Source: an uncultured Prevotellaceae bacterium
GTDB taxonomy: Bacteria; Bacteroidota; Bacteroidia; Bacteroidales; Muribaculaceae
DNA: 64,000 bases
NCBI GenBank assembly: GCA_900318335.1
Contig: ONKF01000017.1
Location: 36,321-100,320 of the forward strand
Reading direction: 5' to 3'
Made by a program: the position numbers and the translations under genes. Shown here in pieces: positions 11,811 through 20,060 of the stretch (position 1 is its first letter; every line of letters begins with the position of its first letter). Below the pieces are notes generated by a model, which did not search any database, had not been told where the DNA came from, and saw only the letters and a list, made by a program, of their open reading frames with translations.

Positions 11811-11890
11811 GTTTAAAGTTTAAAGTCTAGAGTTTAAAGCAATTAAATTACTGAAAACTAAGGACTAAGGACTAAAAACTAATAACTAAG
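11811..11890. repeat. Low-complexity susC-susD spacer
   Basis: Short degenerate direct repeats: GTTTAAAGTTTAAAGTCTAGAGTTTAAAG-like units, then ACTAAGGACTAAGGACTAAAAACTAATAACTAAG. Similar tracts occur near 1866-1900, 32321-32349 and 60551-60579. Confidence 0.55.
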
Positions 11891-11897
11891 ACATAAT

Positions 11898-13766
11898 ATG
11901 AAACTATTCAAATCAATTATACTGTGTGGTTTGGCTGCAGTGGCATTGTCGCTCACTTCCTGCAACGATTGGCTTGATGTGAACAATGACCCCAACACGC
12001 CGACCTCGGCCGATGCCAGCTACTCGACCCGCATGACCTTCATGCAGCACTACAGCATCGCTGCCTACATGATCCCATCGTCCAACACTGCATACTATTG
12101 CGGACAGTTGGCTACATATACTGGTGCTCAACAGACGGCGGCTATGAATTGGAACCTGGGTGGCAGCAACCGTGCCAATAATGCCCAGCAATGGTTCCTC
12201 GTTCCCGTGGGTGGTAATCTGCCCGACCTCTACAATAGCGCTATGGAAGACGGTGCTTATCACTATGCTGCTATGGCTTGCTATTTCAAGGCTTTCGGTT
12301 TCATGAATTTGGCTGACCTCTTCGGTGAGGTGCCCTTTGATGAAGCCTTTGGCGATGCAGTGGCTCCCAAGTACAACACTGGTAAGGAAGTGTTCATGGG
12401 TTGCATCAAACTCATTGATCAGGCTATCGAGCTCTTCCAGAGGGAACAGGATCCTAATGCACTCCCCCTTAGCGATGGCGACATGTGGAACGGTGGCGAC
12501 ACTGGCAAATGGATTAAGTTATGCTATTTCCTGAAAGCACGTTGGCTCAACCACTTGAGCAAGAAACAAGCTGGTAGCTATACCGAGGGTAAGTATGACC
12601 AGGCTGCTATTCTGGACTGCCTCTCCAAGGCCATGCAGAGCAATGCAGACAACACTGTTGTTTATCACGAGGACAACAACAGCACCACCCATGACCATGA
12701 GGGATGGGATGAGCCTGTTGACTATTCAGCACTGTATTCGTGCATCGGTATGAACAACAACCGTATGTTCGTTTCCAAGTGCTTTTATGACAACCTGACA
12801 AACTTTGCCGGTAATGGTGTGGAAGACCCCCGTGCCGACAAGTTCATTCCCTGGGCTCGCTCAGTCAAGAGTGACGATACTCCTGACGAAATCAAGTGGA
12901 GTGAAGATGGCAAGTGGCGTCGTTCGCTGGGTGTTGACCTGACTACCAACATCATCAGCAACGGTGGTCCTTTCCCCTCACTGTACAGTGGTAACATCCC
13001 TGGCTGGTATTGTAACACTACAGATAATGCACGTCAAGGCGACACCATCTATGTACAGGGTCAATCTGGCTCAACTGGCTACGGTGGCGGCAAGGATATG
13101 CTCATGCGTAGAACAGCTGGCTATGACGAGTCAGCTATCTCTGGCGTTTTCTGGACACGTCCCACTTCTCCCACAGTGGTTGGTTCTTATGCCGAGGCTT
13201 GTATGATCAAGGCTGAGGTGCTCTTCCGTCAAGGTAAGACCACTGAGGCTTACAACGCCTATCGCGAGGGTATTAAGGCAAACATTGAGTTTGTTAACGA
13301 CATGTGCAAGCGTTGGGTCGCTGATGATCCTACATTGGTTTCCTGCCCCTCCTTCACTCCGATGGAGCAGGCCGATATTGACAACTTCCTGAACAACGGT
13401 ATCGGCACCGCTAGTGACCTTACCATGGGCAAGATTATGACTCAGAAGCAGATCATCGTGTTCTTCACCACCGAGATGTGGCTTGACATGCGCCGCATGG
13501 ACTACAATCCCGAGTACTTCTTGGGATGGCAAAAGCCGTTCATGTATCTGAATACCGCTAGTTACAAAACCTACTGTCCCGACGGCAAATATCCTCGCCG
13601 CTGGAACCAGGCTTCCTACGAGAAAGACTATAACACGACTAATCTCGATGCCATCGGCGATCTAGTGCCTGGTGCACGTGATCTCCCAGTTGGCGAGAAT
13701 GGCAAGTGGTATCTCTCGGATCAGATCTGCACCCTCCCCGTATGGTGGGACAGCGACCAGGAGTAA
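11898..13766 (+). CDS. SusD/RagB family outer-membrane lipoprotein
   Basis: Surface ligand-binding lid of the SusCD pair, 622 residues. The lipoprotein signal ends at LTSC (Cys22), followed by NDWLDVNNDPN, the usual start of the SusD-like_2 (RagB) subgroup. TPR-like helical repeats such as YHYAAMACYFKAFGFMNLADLFGEVPF are visible. The C-terminal part has the usual QKQIIVFFTTEMWLDMRRMDY helix. It lies 96 nt after susC and is surely co-transcribed. A strong terminator follows, so the pair has no further partner gene here. SusD proteins of this branch often bind peptides or unusual glycans, but the ligand here is unknown. Confidence 0.92.
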   Translation: MKLFKSIILCGLAAVALSLTSCNDWLDVNNDPNTPTSADASYSTRMTFMQHYSIAAYMIPSSNTAYYCGQLATYTGAQQTAAMNWNLGGSNRANNAQQWFLVPVGGNLPDLYNSAMEDGAYHYAAMACYFKAFGFMNLADLFGEVPFDEAFGDAVAPKYNTGKEVFMGCIKLIDQAIELFQREQDPNALPLSDGDMWNGGDTGKWIKLCYFLKARWLNHLSKKQAGSYTEGKYDQAAILDCLSKAMQSNADNTVVYHEDNNSTTHDHEGWDEPVDYSALYSCIGMNNNRMFVSKCFYDNLTNFAGNGVEDPRADKFIPWARSVKSDDTPDEIKWSEDGKWRRSLGVDLTTNIISNGGPFPSLYSGNIPGWYCNTTDNARQGDTIYVQGQSGSTGYGGGKDMLMRRTAGYDESAISGVFWTRPTSPTVVGSYAEACMIKAEVLFRQGKTTEAYNAYREGIKANIEFVNDMCKRWVADDPTLVSCPSFTPMEQADIDNFLNNGIGTASDLTMGKIMTQKQIIVFFTTEMWLDMRRMDYNPEYFLGWQKPFMYLNTASYKTYCPDGKYPRRWNQASYEKDYNTTNLDAIGDLVPGARDLPVGENGKWYLSDQICTLPVWWDSDQE

Positions 13767-13786
13767 TCCCCCACTCCATTGATTAA

Positions 13787-13827
13787 AAACGACCGCCGAG
13801 GCTACCACAGCCCCGGCGGTTGTTTTT
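13787..13827 (+). terminator. Terminator of the first susCD operon
   Basis: ACCGCCG (13792-13798) pairs with CGGCGGT (13814-13820), with an inner GGC/GCC, followed by TGTTTTT. Confidence 0.75.
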
Positions 13828-13916
13828 ATCACCCAACAAGCTCTATCAAAGAACTCTTTCCTTCTTATTGGCGTCGTCCGGTAGAGCGTAGGGATTGCGT
13901 ACAAAAGGGGACCAAC

Positions 13917-14122
13917 AGCGGCCATTAAGGCCGCTTCAAGGGGACGGTTCGGTTTGTAACAAAAGATTGATCTTTTGTTGCTAACGGAACCGTCCCCACA
14001 TGATAGGCTAGTGTAGAACTTATATGCGATTTGACAGCTAGAGGGGACGGTTCCTCAGTCACAAAACTCTGCGAGTTTTCATGACAGACGAACCGTCCCC
14101 GACACAGCCACCTAATGGTGGC
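13917..14122. repeat. BIME-like composite of four hairpins built on GGGGACGGTTC
   Basis: Four perfect-stem hairpins in a row. AGCGGCC/GGCCGCT is at 13917-13935. A 58-nt hairpin at 13940-13997 has outer arms GGGGACGGTTC/GAACCGTCCCC and an inner AACAAAAGAT/ATCTTTTGTT. A second 58-nt hairpin at 14043-14100 has the same outer arms and an inner AAAACTC/GAGTTTT. GCCACC/GGTGGC is at 14107-14122. The element fills most of the 13767-14175 gap between susD and a minus-strand glycosyltransferase. It resembles REP/BIME elements moved by RAYT (Y1) transposases; no transposase is in the window. Confidence 0.75.
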
Positions 14123-14175
14123 TTATGGCAGTGCATCAACCAAAGATTGAAAAGTTTTACTGGACACCGATGGCC

Positions 14176-15300
14176 CTAATCCTCGATTGTAATGACTGGC
14201 GCCTTCTCCAGCAGGCTACGGTAGAGGCCGGTCATCTTTTGATAGAAATTGGGATAGTCCAAATTGTCCTGGAAGTCCTTCTGAGCCTGGGTGCCCATGC
14301 GGCTACGGCCAGCGGCATCATTGATGAGCTGATTGATGGCTGTGGTCAACGCGGACTCGTCGCCTGGAGGCACGAGCAGACCGTTCACATTGTCCTTGAC
14401 ATACTCGGGCTGGGCTCCGTTGTTGCTGCAGATGTGGGCACGGCCAGCCATCATATACTCCAAATTGCTGATACCCAATGCCTCGGGCTGAATGGACGGC
14501 AATACACCGAAATCAGCCTGCCGCAGGTACTCCAGGATGTTGTCCCTGAAGCCTAACAATGTGACATTGTTTACCATGCCCGCGGCAACGATAAACCCCT
14601 TGATTTTGGCCTTATATTTGGGCTGTCCCTCACCGATAATGGCCAGGTGGTACTTTGCCTTATCCACGTGGGATAAAGCGCCCAGAAGCGTGTCTAAACC
14701 TTTTTCTGGGGCTAATTTTCCGTGATACATGATCAACGACTGGTGACTGTCGAGTTTCAACTCGCGTCGCAGGTCGGGCACCTGGGTGCCGATCTGGCTG
14801 TCACAGACGCTGTCACGCAAGACGACAGTACGGTCGGCATATTGCTTCTTGGCCTTGCCCAGGAACGCTTCCCGCGCCATCTCGGACGAGAAAACAAAGC
14901 AGTCAATCGACTTATACAACTTGGTGTACATGTAGTTCTTCTTGGGCTTGTAAACGCCATGAACACTCACCACGACCCGAGTGTCGCGGTTTTCACTGAT
15001 GCGGCGAGCCATCACGGCCATAAAAGCATCCTTGAAGCTATGCACATGGATGATGTTCTGCCCCTTGCGCAACAGGCGGGCAAAGCGCACGGGACTGTCG
15101 ATGTCGGTCACCCCCTTGAGTGGCAGGATAGAGATGGGTATCTCCAATCGACGGTATTGCTTGAGCACATTGGGATGCTTGCGGCAGACAACCTCGACAT
15201 AGAAGTCAGGGTCATTGCGCAGCCGTTCCACCAGGTCATAAGTATATTGCTCAGCTCCTGTCCAGTGCTTGTTGGAAACAATATGGAAAACGTTTATCAT
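14176..15300 (-). CDS. Glycosyltransferase family 4 protein
   Basis: A 374-residue GT-B-fold retaining glycosyltransferase, probably using a nucleotide sugar in cell-envelope or capsule glycan synthesis. The N-terminal domain begins MINVFHIVSNKHWTGAEQY, with the glycine-rich acceptor loop WTGAEQY. The C-terminal donor domain has YHGKLAPEKGLDTLLGAL, the GLL-type nucleotide-binding region and PEALGISNLEYMMAGR, including the conserved E-x7-E segment. No other glycan-cluster genes are adjacent, so the product is unassigned. Confidence 0.88.
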   Translation of the reverse strand: MINVFHIVSNKHWTGAEQYTYDLVERLRNDPDFYVEVVCRKHPNVLKQYRRLEIPISILPLKGVTDIDSPVRFARLLRKGQNIIHVHSFKDAFMAVMARRISENRDTRVVVSVHGVYKPKKNYMYTKLYKSIDCFVFSSEMAREAFLGKAKKQYADRTVVLRDSVCDSQIGTQVPDLRRELKLDSHQSLIMYHGKLAPEKGLDTLLGALSHVDKAKYHLAIIGEGQPKYKAKIKGFIVAAGMVNNVTLLGFRDNILEYLRQADFGVLPSIQPEALGISNLEYMMAGRAHICSNNGAQPEYVKDNVNGLLVPPGDESALTTAINQLINDAAGRSRMGTQAQKDFQDNLDYPNFYQKMTGLYRSLLEKAPVITIED

Positions 15301-15356
15301 TAGGTTGATTCAGTTTGTTAAGGTAGGCATGAATTGAAAATATCCATGCGGCGCCA

Positions 15357-15364
15357 CGAAGATA
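15357..15364 (-). promoter_or_regulatory. Possible promoter -7 box of the GT4 gene
   Basis: TATCTTCG on the minus strand is one mismatch from TAnnTTTG and lies 56 nt before the GT4 start. A TTG lies 24 nt upstream, longer than the usual spacing, so this call is weak. Confidence 0.3.
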
Positions 15365-15395
15365 GTCATTTTTTTAGTAATACTTCATCAACGGG

Positions 15396-15433
15396 CCAAA
15401 AAAAATCAGTCAACCTTCACAGGCAGACTGATT
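15396..15433 (-). terminator. Orphan minus-strand terminator
   Basis: On the minus strand AATCAGTC (from 15433) pairs with GACTGATT (to 15404), with an inner CCT/AGG, and a run of eight Ts follows. It lies upstream of the GT4 gene and downstream of the candidate small ORF, so it must end some other transcript or attenuate the GT4 leader. Confidence 0.65.
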
Positions 15434-15479
15434 AATCTTGCTTAAATGTATTAAACGAGTGATTCACTATCACTCAAAG

Positions 15480-15596
15480 TCAAATAACACTTTTCAAGGA
15501 TACTAATTCCATTCTCGTATTATTAATGCACATTTCTTTATCAGATAATAATCCCTTCATAAAACTTAAAGCCATGACTGTTACATCATCATCCAT
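15480..15596 (-). CDS. Candidate small protein gene, 38 codons
   Basis: A short frame in the 15301-15762 gap. It starts ATG at 15594-15596 (MDDDVTVMALSFMKGLLSDK) and ends ISTR-free with LVSLKSVI and TGA at 15480. It has a TAATTTTG promoter box 14 nt upstream (15611-15618) and, after the stop, a 7-bp hairpin (15457-15475) and an intrinsic terminator (15396-15433), so it looks like a complete transcription unit. No family is recognised and there is no signal peptide or membrane segment. The transcript could equally be a non-coding RNA of about 200 nt or a leader for the GT4 gene. Confidence 0.4.
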   Translation of the reverse strand: MDDDVTVMALSFMKGLLSDKEMCINNTRMELVSLKSVI

Positions 15597-15610
15597 TAAC
15601 AATCACAATG

Positions 15611-15618
15611 CAAAATTA
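15611..15618 (-). promoter_or_regulatory. Promoter -7 box of the candidate small gene
   Basis: TAATTTTG on the minus strand is an exact consensus match, 14 nt before the small ORF start. No -33 TTG is present at the expected distance. Confidence 0.45.
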
Positions 15619-15703
15619 CGAATAAATCACATGTGCGGAAACACTTGTTAACCGCCCCTTGGCTTTTTATTGTCGCATATCAATTTTTTTGACGATTTTA
15701 CAC

Positions 15704-15744
15704 CACAAAAACACCGATTTCATCGAAGAAAATCGGTGTTTTTT
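15704..15744. terminator. Terminator of the minus-strand AraC regulator
   Basis: AAAACACCGATTT (15708-15720) pairs with AAATCGGTGTTTT (15730-15742). Runs of A and T on either side make it usable in both directions. Confidence 0.75.
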
Positions 15745-15762
15745 GAATATAACAATTTTAAA

Positions 15763-16914
15763 TTACAATTGTTGATTTCGCCACGCATTTGGACTGATTC
15801 CCACCTGCTTTTTGAACGTGCTGGAGAAAGTGGATTGAGACGTGAAACCCACCTCGCTGGCGATTTGCTCAATGGGCATGTTGCGGTCGGCCAGCATGAG
15901 CGATTGGGCCTCCTGGATGCGCATCTGGGCTACCCATTCATAGAAGGTCATCTGCCTGACCTCGTTCAGGTATTTGGACAGATAACTGCGGTTGGTACCT
16001 ATCTCGCGGGCGGCCTGCTCGATGGTGACCCCCTTGGTGCGGTAGCCGCCACGGGCCCGCCAGCGCGCTTCCTTTTCCTGCATCACCTCAATCAGGGAAT
16101 CGCTAAATGAGCTGCGTTGCACATTCATATCACCCTCTTCATCGCCAGCATCATTCATTGCGCTAATCTCCTGTGCGTCACTACCGTCCTCACCATCATT
16201 AAGTGCTGCTGCCAGCGACTTATAGGACGATGAGAAATTGATTATACAGATAAAGGTATAGATAATCATAATGATACCCAGAGCCACCTGATAAACCCCA
16301 ACCCAGCGGGGTAACCAGCAGACAAACGGCGCCGAGAGCAGGAAAACGAGGATACCCGCACCCACGCCCGGCATCCAACGTATCATATTTTCCACCACAT
16401 CAGAATAATAGGTTCTCAGGTTATTGATGGCCTTGCGATAGACGACAACACAGGAATAGATACCACTACACGTGATGATGAACAAAAACACACAGCACAA
16501 CAACAGTCCTCGCACCTGCCACAGCCTATTGGGCAGGAAGTAGTTGATAACCAATATCGTGACAAAGGCAAGAAGCACCACAGCCGCAATGACTTGTTGC
16601 CTCCGGTCAACGGAACCTGGGCTGATCATTGTGCAATAACCCATTGCGAACAATAATGTAGCGAGATAGAAAACCAACAGGTAGACCGATACCGACAGAA
16701 TGGGATCACCCACTTCCAAAACCCGCATCACCCACTGGGACAGGATTTCGACACCGAACAGCAAAAATGCTATGGCACAGGTCAGCTTGCCCTTCTGATA
16801 ATAGATGTGGGACTGGGTTTCGGGCGTCTTGATCACAAGCAAAACCAAACCCAACAGAATGGGGATCACCCACCCTATCAGCACAATGTTGAGTTCTAGT
16901 TCTTGTGAAATCAT
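15763..16914 (-). CDS. Membrane-anchored AraC-family transcriptional regulator
   Basis: A 383-residue protein with about six or seven hydrophobic segments over residues 5-240, then a charged linker and a C-terminal AraC HTH domain (about 285-383). HTH landmarks are the first helix-turn-helix GVTIEQAAREIGTNRSYLSKYL and the second, IEQIASEVGFTSQSTFSSTFKKQVGISPNAWR. This arrangement, an integral-membrane sensor joined to an AraC DNA-binding domain, occurs in Bacteroidetes. It is divergent from a paralogue with the same layout. The signal and target genes are unknown; the neighbouring susCD pair and glycosyltransferase are candidates only by proximity. Confidence 0.88.
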   Translation of the reverse strand: MISQELELNIVLIGWVIPILLGLVLLVIKTPETQSHIYYQKGKLTCAIAFLLFGVEILSQWVMRVLEVGDPILSVSVYLLVFYLATLLFAMGYCTMISPGSVDRRQQVIAAVVLLAFVTILVINYFLPNRLWQVRGLLLCCVFLFIITCSGIYSCVVVYRKAINNLRTYYSDVVENMIRWMPGVGAGILVFLLSAPFVCWLPRWVGVYQVALGIIMIIYTFICIINFSSSYKSLAAALNDGEDGSDAQEISAMNDAGDEEGDMNVQRSSFSDSLIEVMQEKEARWRARGGYRTKGVTIEQAAREIGTNRSYLSKYLNEVRQMTFYEWVAQMRIQEAQSLMLADRNMPIEQIASEVGFTSQSTFSSTFKKQVGISPNAWRNQQL

Positions 16915-16948
16915 AACAGCAATTCACACTTTAATTGATTCCTGGCTG

Positions 16949-16956
16949 CAAAATTA
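16949..16956 (-). promoter_or_regulatory. Promoter -7 box, minus-strand AraC gene
   Basis: TAATTTTG on the minus strand, 34 nt before the start of the 15763-16914 gene. The divergent partner has the same box at 17031. Confidence 0.5.
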
Positions 16957-17009
16957 CAACAATGCCGCGTATTTTGTTCAGCACAATCGTCATTTCGGTG
17001 GAAAAATGC

Positions 17010-17038
17010 TTGATTTTTTCGTTTTTTTCATAATTTTG
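17010..17038 (+). promoter_or_regulatory. Promoter of the plus-strand AraC gene
   Basis: TTG at 17010-17012, an 18-nt spacer and TAATTTTG at 17031-17038, followed by a 28-nt leader. Confidence 0.55.
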
Positions 17039-17066
17039 TCGGCAATCACACGAAACAGGCTATCTA

Positions 17067-18158
17067 ATGACTCTATATGAATACTCCCAATTAGGCTGTG
17101 TCGTCGAGACTCTGTTCTGCGGCATCACTCTACTATTTATAGGTAATGTGAAGGCTAAGCTGTCATCCTGGCTCTCATGGGCCAAGTGGGCTGTGGCCAT
17201 CGTACTCGTCATGGTTGGCATTTTCACTCTCGTACAGTATGCGTTAAGCTTAAACGAGAATTATCCCAAAGTGAATACCGCCCTGAACATCTCCATGCTC
17301 TACACGGTAACCTTTATGTTGGCAGTAGCCTTTATCCCGCTGGCCAACAGGATGCACATAACCAATACCCGCATCATCCTCACGGCAATGATATTCTTGT
17401 TGAGCGGGGTGCTGGTGTGGATATCGCCATGGTGTGAACCATCACTGGCAACCATCATGATTGTGTCCTCCCTGGCATTGTATTTCATTGAATTAGTGAG
17501 GATTATCTTCGTTTTTGCCATCAGTTACAAGATGATATCCAGCCGACGCAATGAACTGAATGCCGAGGAAAGCTTCCGCTTCTCCTACCTTAACCTGCTG
17601 TGGCGCTGCGTTTTCTCGCTATCATTGTTTGCCATGCTATATGTGTTCCTTGTCATGTGGTCAGAGCATGCGCTGGCCGTCTATAACTTTGCGACACTGC
17701 TACTGTGGGCTTATGTGTATGTAACGTTTGTCAACCTGATTATCAATTACCGCAGTTCAACATCAAGGGCCGAAACGCAAATAACACATCTATCTGTAAA
17801 CCAAATAGTTACAAGCAACACACGACTAATGGAAAACTTAGGTGCCAAGGTGGACAAATGGGTGGCATCGGGAGCTTATTGCCACAAGGGAGTCACCATG
17901 GCTCAAGTGGCCGAGCAATTAGGCACCAACCGCACCTACCTGTCACGTTACATCAACAGCTACTACGGCTGCAACTTCAATGCCTGGCTCACCCGATTGC
18001 GTATCGACGAGGCTAAGCGGCTGCTGGTCTCCTCCCCCACCCTGTCGATCGAGAAAGTATCGCTCCAATTGGGTTTCACATCCAAATCCCATTTCATGAG
18101 CACATTTAAGGCCCAAGAAGGCCTTACCCCCGGCCAATGGCGTGACCAGCACGCCTAA
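17067..18158 (+). CDS. Membrane-anchored AraC-family transcriptional regulator (divergent paralogue)
   Basis: A 363-residue protein with several hydrophobic helices in residues 10-230 and an AraC HTH domain in the last ~105 residues. HTH landmarks are GVTMAQVAEQLGTNRTYLSRYI and IEKVSLQLGFTSKSHFMSTFKAQEGLTPGQWR. It shares domain order and HTH signature words (GTNR-YLS, GFTS) with the divergent gene at 15763-16914, so the two look like an old duplication. The 152-bp region between them holds one TAATTTTG promoter for each gene and could be a shared autoregulatory site. Confidence 0.87.
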   Translation: MTLYEYSQLGCVVETLFCGITLLFIGNVKAKLSSWLSWAKWAVAIVLVMVGIFTLVQYALSLNENYPKVNTALNISMLYTVTFMLAVAFIPLANRMHITNTRIILTAMIFLLSGVLVWISPWCEPSLATIMIVSSLALYFIELVRIIFVFAISYKMISSRRNELNAEESFRFSYLNLLWRCVFSLSLFAMLYVFLVMWSEHALAVYNFATLLLWAYVYVTFVNLIINYRSSTSRAETQITHLSVNQIVTSNTRLMENLGAKVDKWVASGAYCHKGVTMAQVAEQLGTNRTYLSRYINSYYGCNFNAWLTRLRIDEAKRLLVSSPTLSIEKVSLQLGFTSKSHFMSTFKAQEGLTPGQWRDQHA

Positions 18159-18163
18159 TAGCA

Positions 18164-18201
18164 AGCAGGAGGATATGCCACAGATGGCACACCCTCCTGC
18201 T
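18164..18201. terminator. Hairpin terminator between convergent araC and SPFH genes
   Basis: AGCAGGAGG (18164-18172) pairs with CCTCCTGCT (18193-18201); an inner TGCCA/TGGCA extends the stem. It is followed by ATTTAG. Confidence 0.65.
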
Positions 18202-18242
18202 ATTTAGTCAATTGGGGCTACTCTCCCCTACTCTATCGGCTT

Positions 18243-19208
18243 TTACTCCTTATTCTCTCCTCCGTTAAAAAGTTCCTTAATACCTCCAATGGAACCTAAC
18301 AGATTGGTGGCCTCGTAAGGCAGATAAACCGTCTTGGTCTTGTCACCGCTGGCCACAGTGTCGAGCATCTGGATATACTTCTGGGCCAGCAGGTAGTTGG
18401 CGGGATTGGTGCTCTTTCCAACAGCCTGGGTAATCTTGTCGATGGCGATAGCCTCGGCCTCGGCTTTACGGATGCGGGCCTGGGCCTCACCCTCGGCGCG
18501 CAGAATCTCGGTCTGCTTGTCGGCCTCTGCCTGATTGATGCGCGCGGTCTTCTGACCCTCGGACTGGAGGATGGCAGCCTGTTTCTGACCCTCGCTGGTA
18601 AGGATGGTAGCACGCTTGTTACGCTCGGCCTGCATCTGCTTCTCCATAGCCTGAAGAACGGTTTGAGGCGGCTGAATGTCCTGCAGCTCAACGCGGTTGA
18701 CCTTAATGCCCCACTTGTTGGTCGCATCATCAAGGACGGTGCGCAGCTTGGAGTTAATGGTGTCACGCGAGGTAAGCGTCTGGTCCAGCTCGAGTTCACC
18801 GATGATGTTACGCAGCGTGGTCTGGGTCAGTTTCTCGATAGCATTGGGCAGATTATTGATTTCATAAACGGCCTTGAAGGGATCAACGATCTGGAAATAG
18901 AGCAACGCATTGATCTGAGTAAGAACGTTATCCTTAGTAATCACATTCTGCTTATCGAAGTCATACACCTGTTCACGCAGATCGATAGAGTTGGTGGTAC
19001 GATAGCGGCCGTGCTCATAGGCGATAATCGTTTTGGGTCTGTCGATGAACGGGATGATCAGGTTGATGCCCGGCTTGAGCGTGGCGTAGTATTTACCTAA
19101 TCGCTCGATAATCTTGGTTTCGCTCTGGGGAATGATCACGAGAGCACTCTTAACAAGAATCAGAGCCAGTAAAACAATGACGATGAAAAAAATGGATAGC
19201 GGTGTCAT
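18243..19208 (-). CDS. SPFH/Band 7 domain protein (QmcA/stomatin-like)
   Basis: A 321-residue membrane scaffold protein. One N-terminal transmembrane helix (residues 4-25) is followed by the SPFH domain starting VIIPQSETKIIERLGKYYATLKPG. A long Ala/Glu/Arg coiled coil then runs from about 190 to 265, with repeats such as EGQKQAAILQSEGQKTARINQAEADKQ. Stomatin-like proteins oligomerise and organise membrane microdomains or regulate membrane proteases. It lies 40 nt downstream of an NfeD-family gene, the classic partner, so the two form an operon. Confidence 0.93.
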   Translation of the reverse strand: MTPLSIFFIVIVLLALILVKSALVIIPQSETKIIERLGKYYATLKPGINLIIPFIDRPKTIIAYEHGRYRTTNSIDLREQVYDFDKQNVITKDNVLTQINALLYFQIVDPFKAVYEINNLPNAIEKLTQTTLRNIIGELELDQTLTSRDTINSKLRTVLDDATNKWGIKVNRVELQDIQPPQTVLQAMEKQMQAERNKRATILTSEGQKQAAILQSEGQKTARINQAEADKQTEILRAEGEAQARIRKAEAEAIAIDKITQAVGKSTNPANYLLAQKYIQMLDTVASGDKTKTVYLPYEATNLLGSIGGIKELFNGGENKE

Positions 19209-19248
19209 AATATTTTAATTTAGTGTTTGTATTTAAAACTTATAGACA

Positions 19249-19722
19249 TTAGTTTTCGGCTTGCGTCTGTTCAACAACAGGCTCAACCGTGAGGATGATG
19301 CTGTCCATCTTAACGACGCGCACGCGCTCACCCTTATTGATAGCGGAACCACCAACGCCGACAGCCTTCCAATCGTCGCCGTCAATAGCGACACGGCCAT
19401 AGCCATTGGCCTCGATAGGCTCGCTGACGCGACCCACCTGGCCAATCATGGCCTCGGCATTGCTGAGGCGCTCCTTGTGAGGTTTGTGAAGTTTCTTGAT
19501 CAAAGCCGGACGCACCAGCAGCAGACTCAAAGCCGAAACGACGGCAAAGAGGACAATCTGAACACTGAGACTTGCACCGCATCCTGCAAAGATTGCACTC
19601 ACGGCAGCTCCAATAGCAAAGCACAGAATGAAGAAATCTCCTGAGGAAAGCTCGAGGATCAAGCAGACAATGCTAATGATGACCCAAATGAGCCAGAGGT
19701 TGGAAGTGAAATAGTCAATCAT
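19249..19722 (-). CDS. NfeD family membrane protein
   Basis: A 157-residue short-form NfeD. Two to three transmembrane helices in residues 8-72 are followed by a soluble OB-fold domain (about 90-150) with IGQVGRVSEPIEANGYGRVAIDGDDWKA, the typical start of NfeD C-terminal domains. There is no protease domain, as expected for the short form paired with a stomatin. It is the first gene of the nfeD-SPFH operon and probably assists assembly of the SPFH oligomer. Confidence 0.88.
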   Translation of the reverse strand: MIDYFTSNLWLIWVIISIVCLILELSSGDFFILCFAIGAAVSAIFAGCGASLSVQIVLFAVVSALSLLLVRPALIKKLHKPHKERLSNAEAMIGQVGRVSEPIEANGYGRVAIDGDDWKAVGVGGSAINKGERVRVVKMDSIILTVEPVVEQTQAEN

Positions 19723-19799
19723 AATATCTAAATTTTATATGTTTGTAATGTTATCTTCAATTCTAACGTGTGTGACGTAGAGGTTCCATTAGACTTCCT

Positions 19800-19831
19800 C
19801 AAAGGTATAGATTTATCATCATACATGCAAA
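19800..19831 (-). promoter_or_regulatory. Promoter of the nfeD-SPFH operon
   Basis: On the minus strand TTTG (19831-19828), a 20-nt spacer and TACCTTTG (19807-19800) match the consensus exactly. The leader is about 75 nt. Confidence 0.65.
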
Positions 19832-19900
19832 TTTAATGCCAAAATTCTTTAAAAATTCGCCTACAGATACCCGAACGAATCAAAATAAGCGATTCTCAAG

Positions 19901-20030
19901 GGGTAAAAATGCGTTTTTACCCTGTTTTTCAGGGATTTTAGCGATTTTCGACTTTATGTCAGAAAAATCGGGTGGGGGAGACAAACGCCCCTCGGGGCGC
20001 CCCAATGGCCCATCTCCTGCAACATGGGCC
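19901..20030. other. Hairpin-rich stretch in the nfeD-ybeY gap
   Basis: The 395-nt gap contains GGGTAAAAA/TTTTTACCC at 19901-19922, CCCTG/CAGGG next to it, a GC-rich GCCCC/GGGGC, and GGCCCAT/ATGGGCC at 20007-20030. An open frame crosses it (19836-20075) but shows no protein-like features. Function unknown; the first hairpin might stop transcription. Confidence 0.35.
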
Positions 20031-20060
20031 GCCATGAGGCTAATTCTTGCCGATTTTTTC

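Noticed and set aside
14660-14668. TTATCCACG, one mismatch from a DnaA box
   Set aside because: It is a single copy within a glycosyltransferase coding region, with no cluster or AT-rich unwinding region; not an origin.
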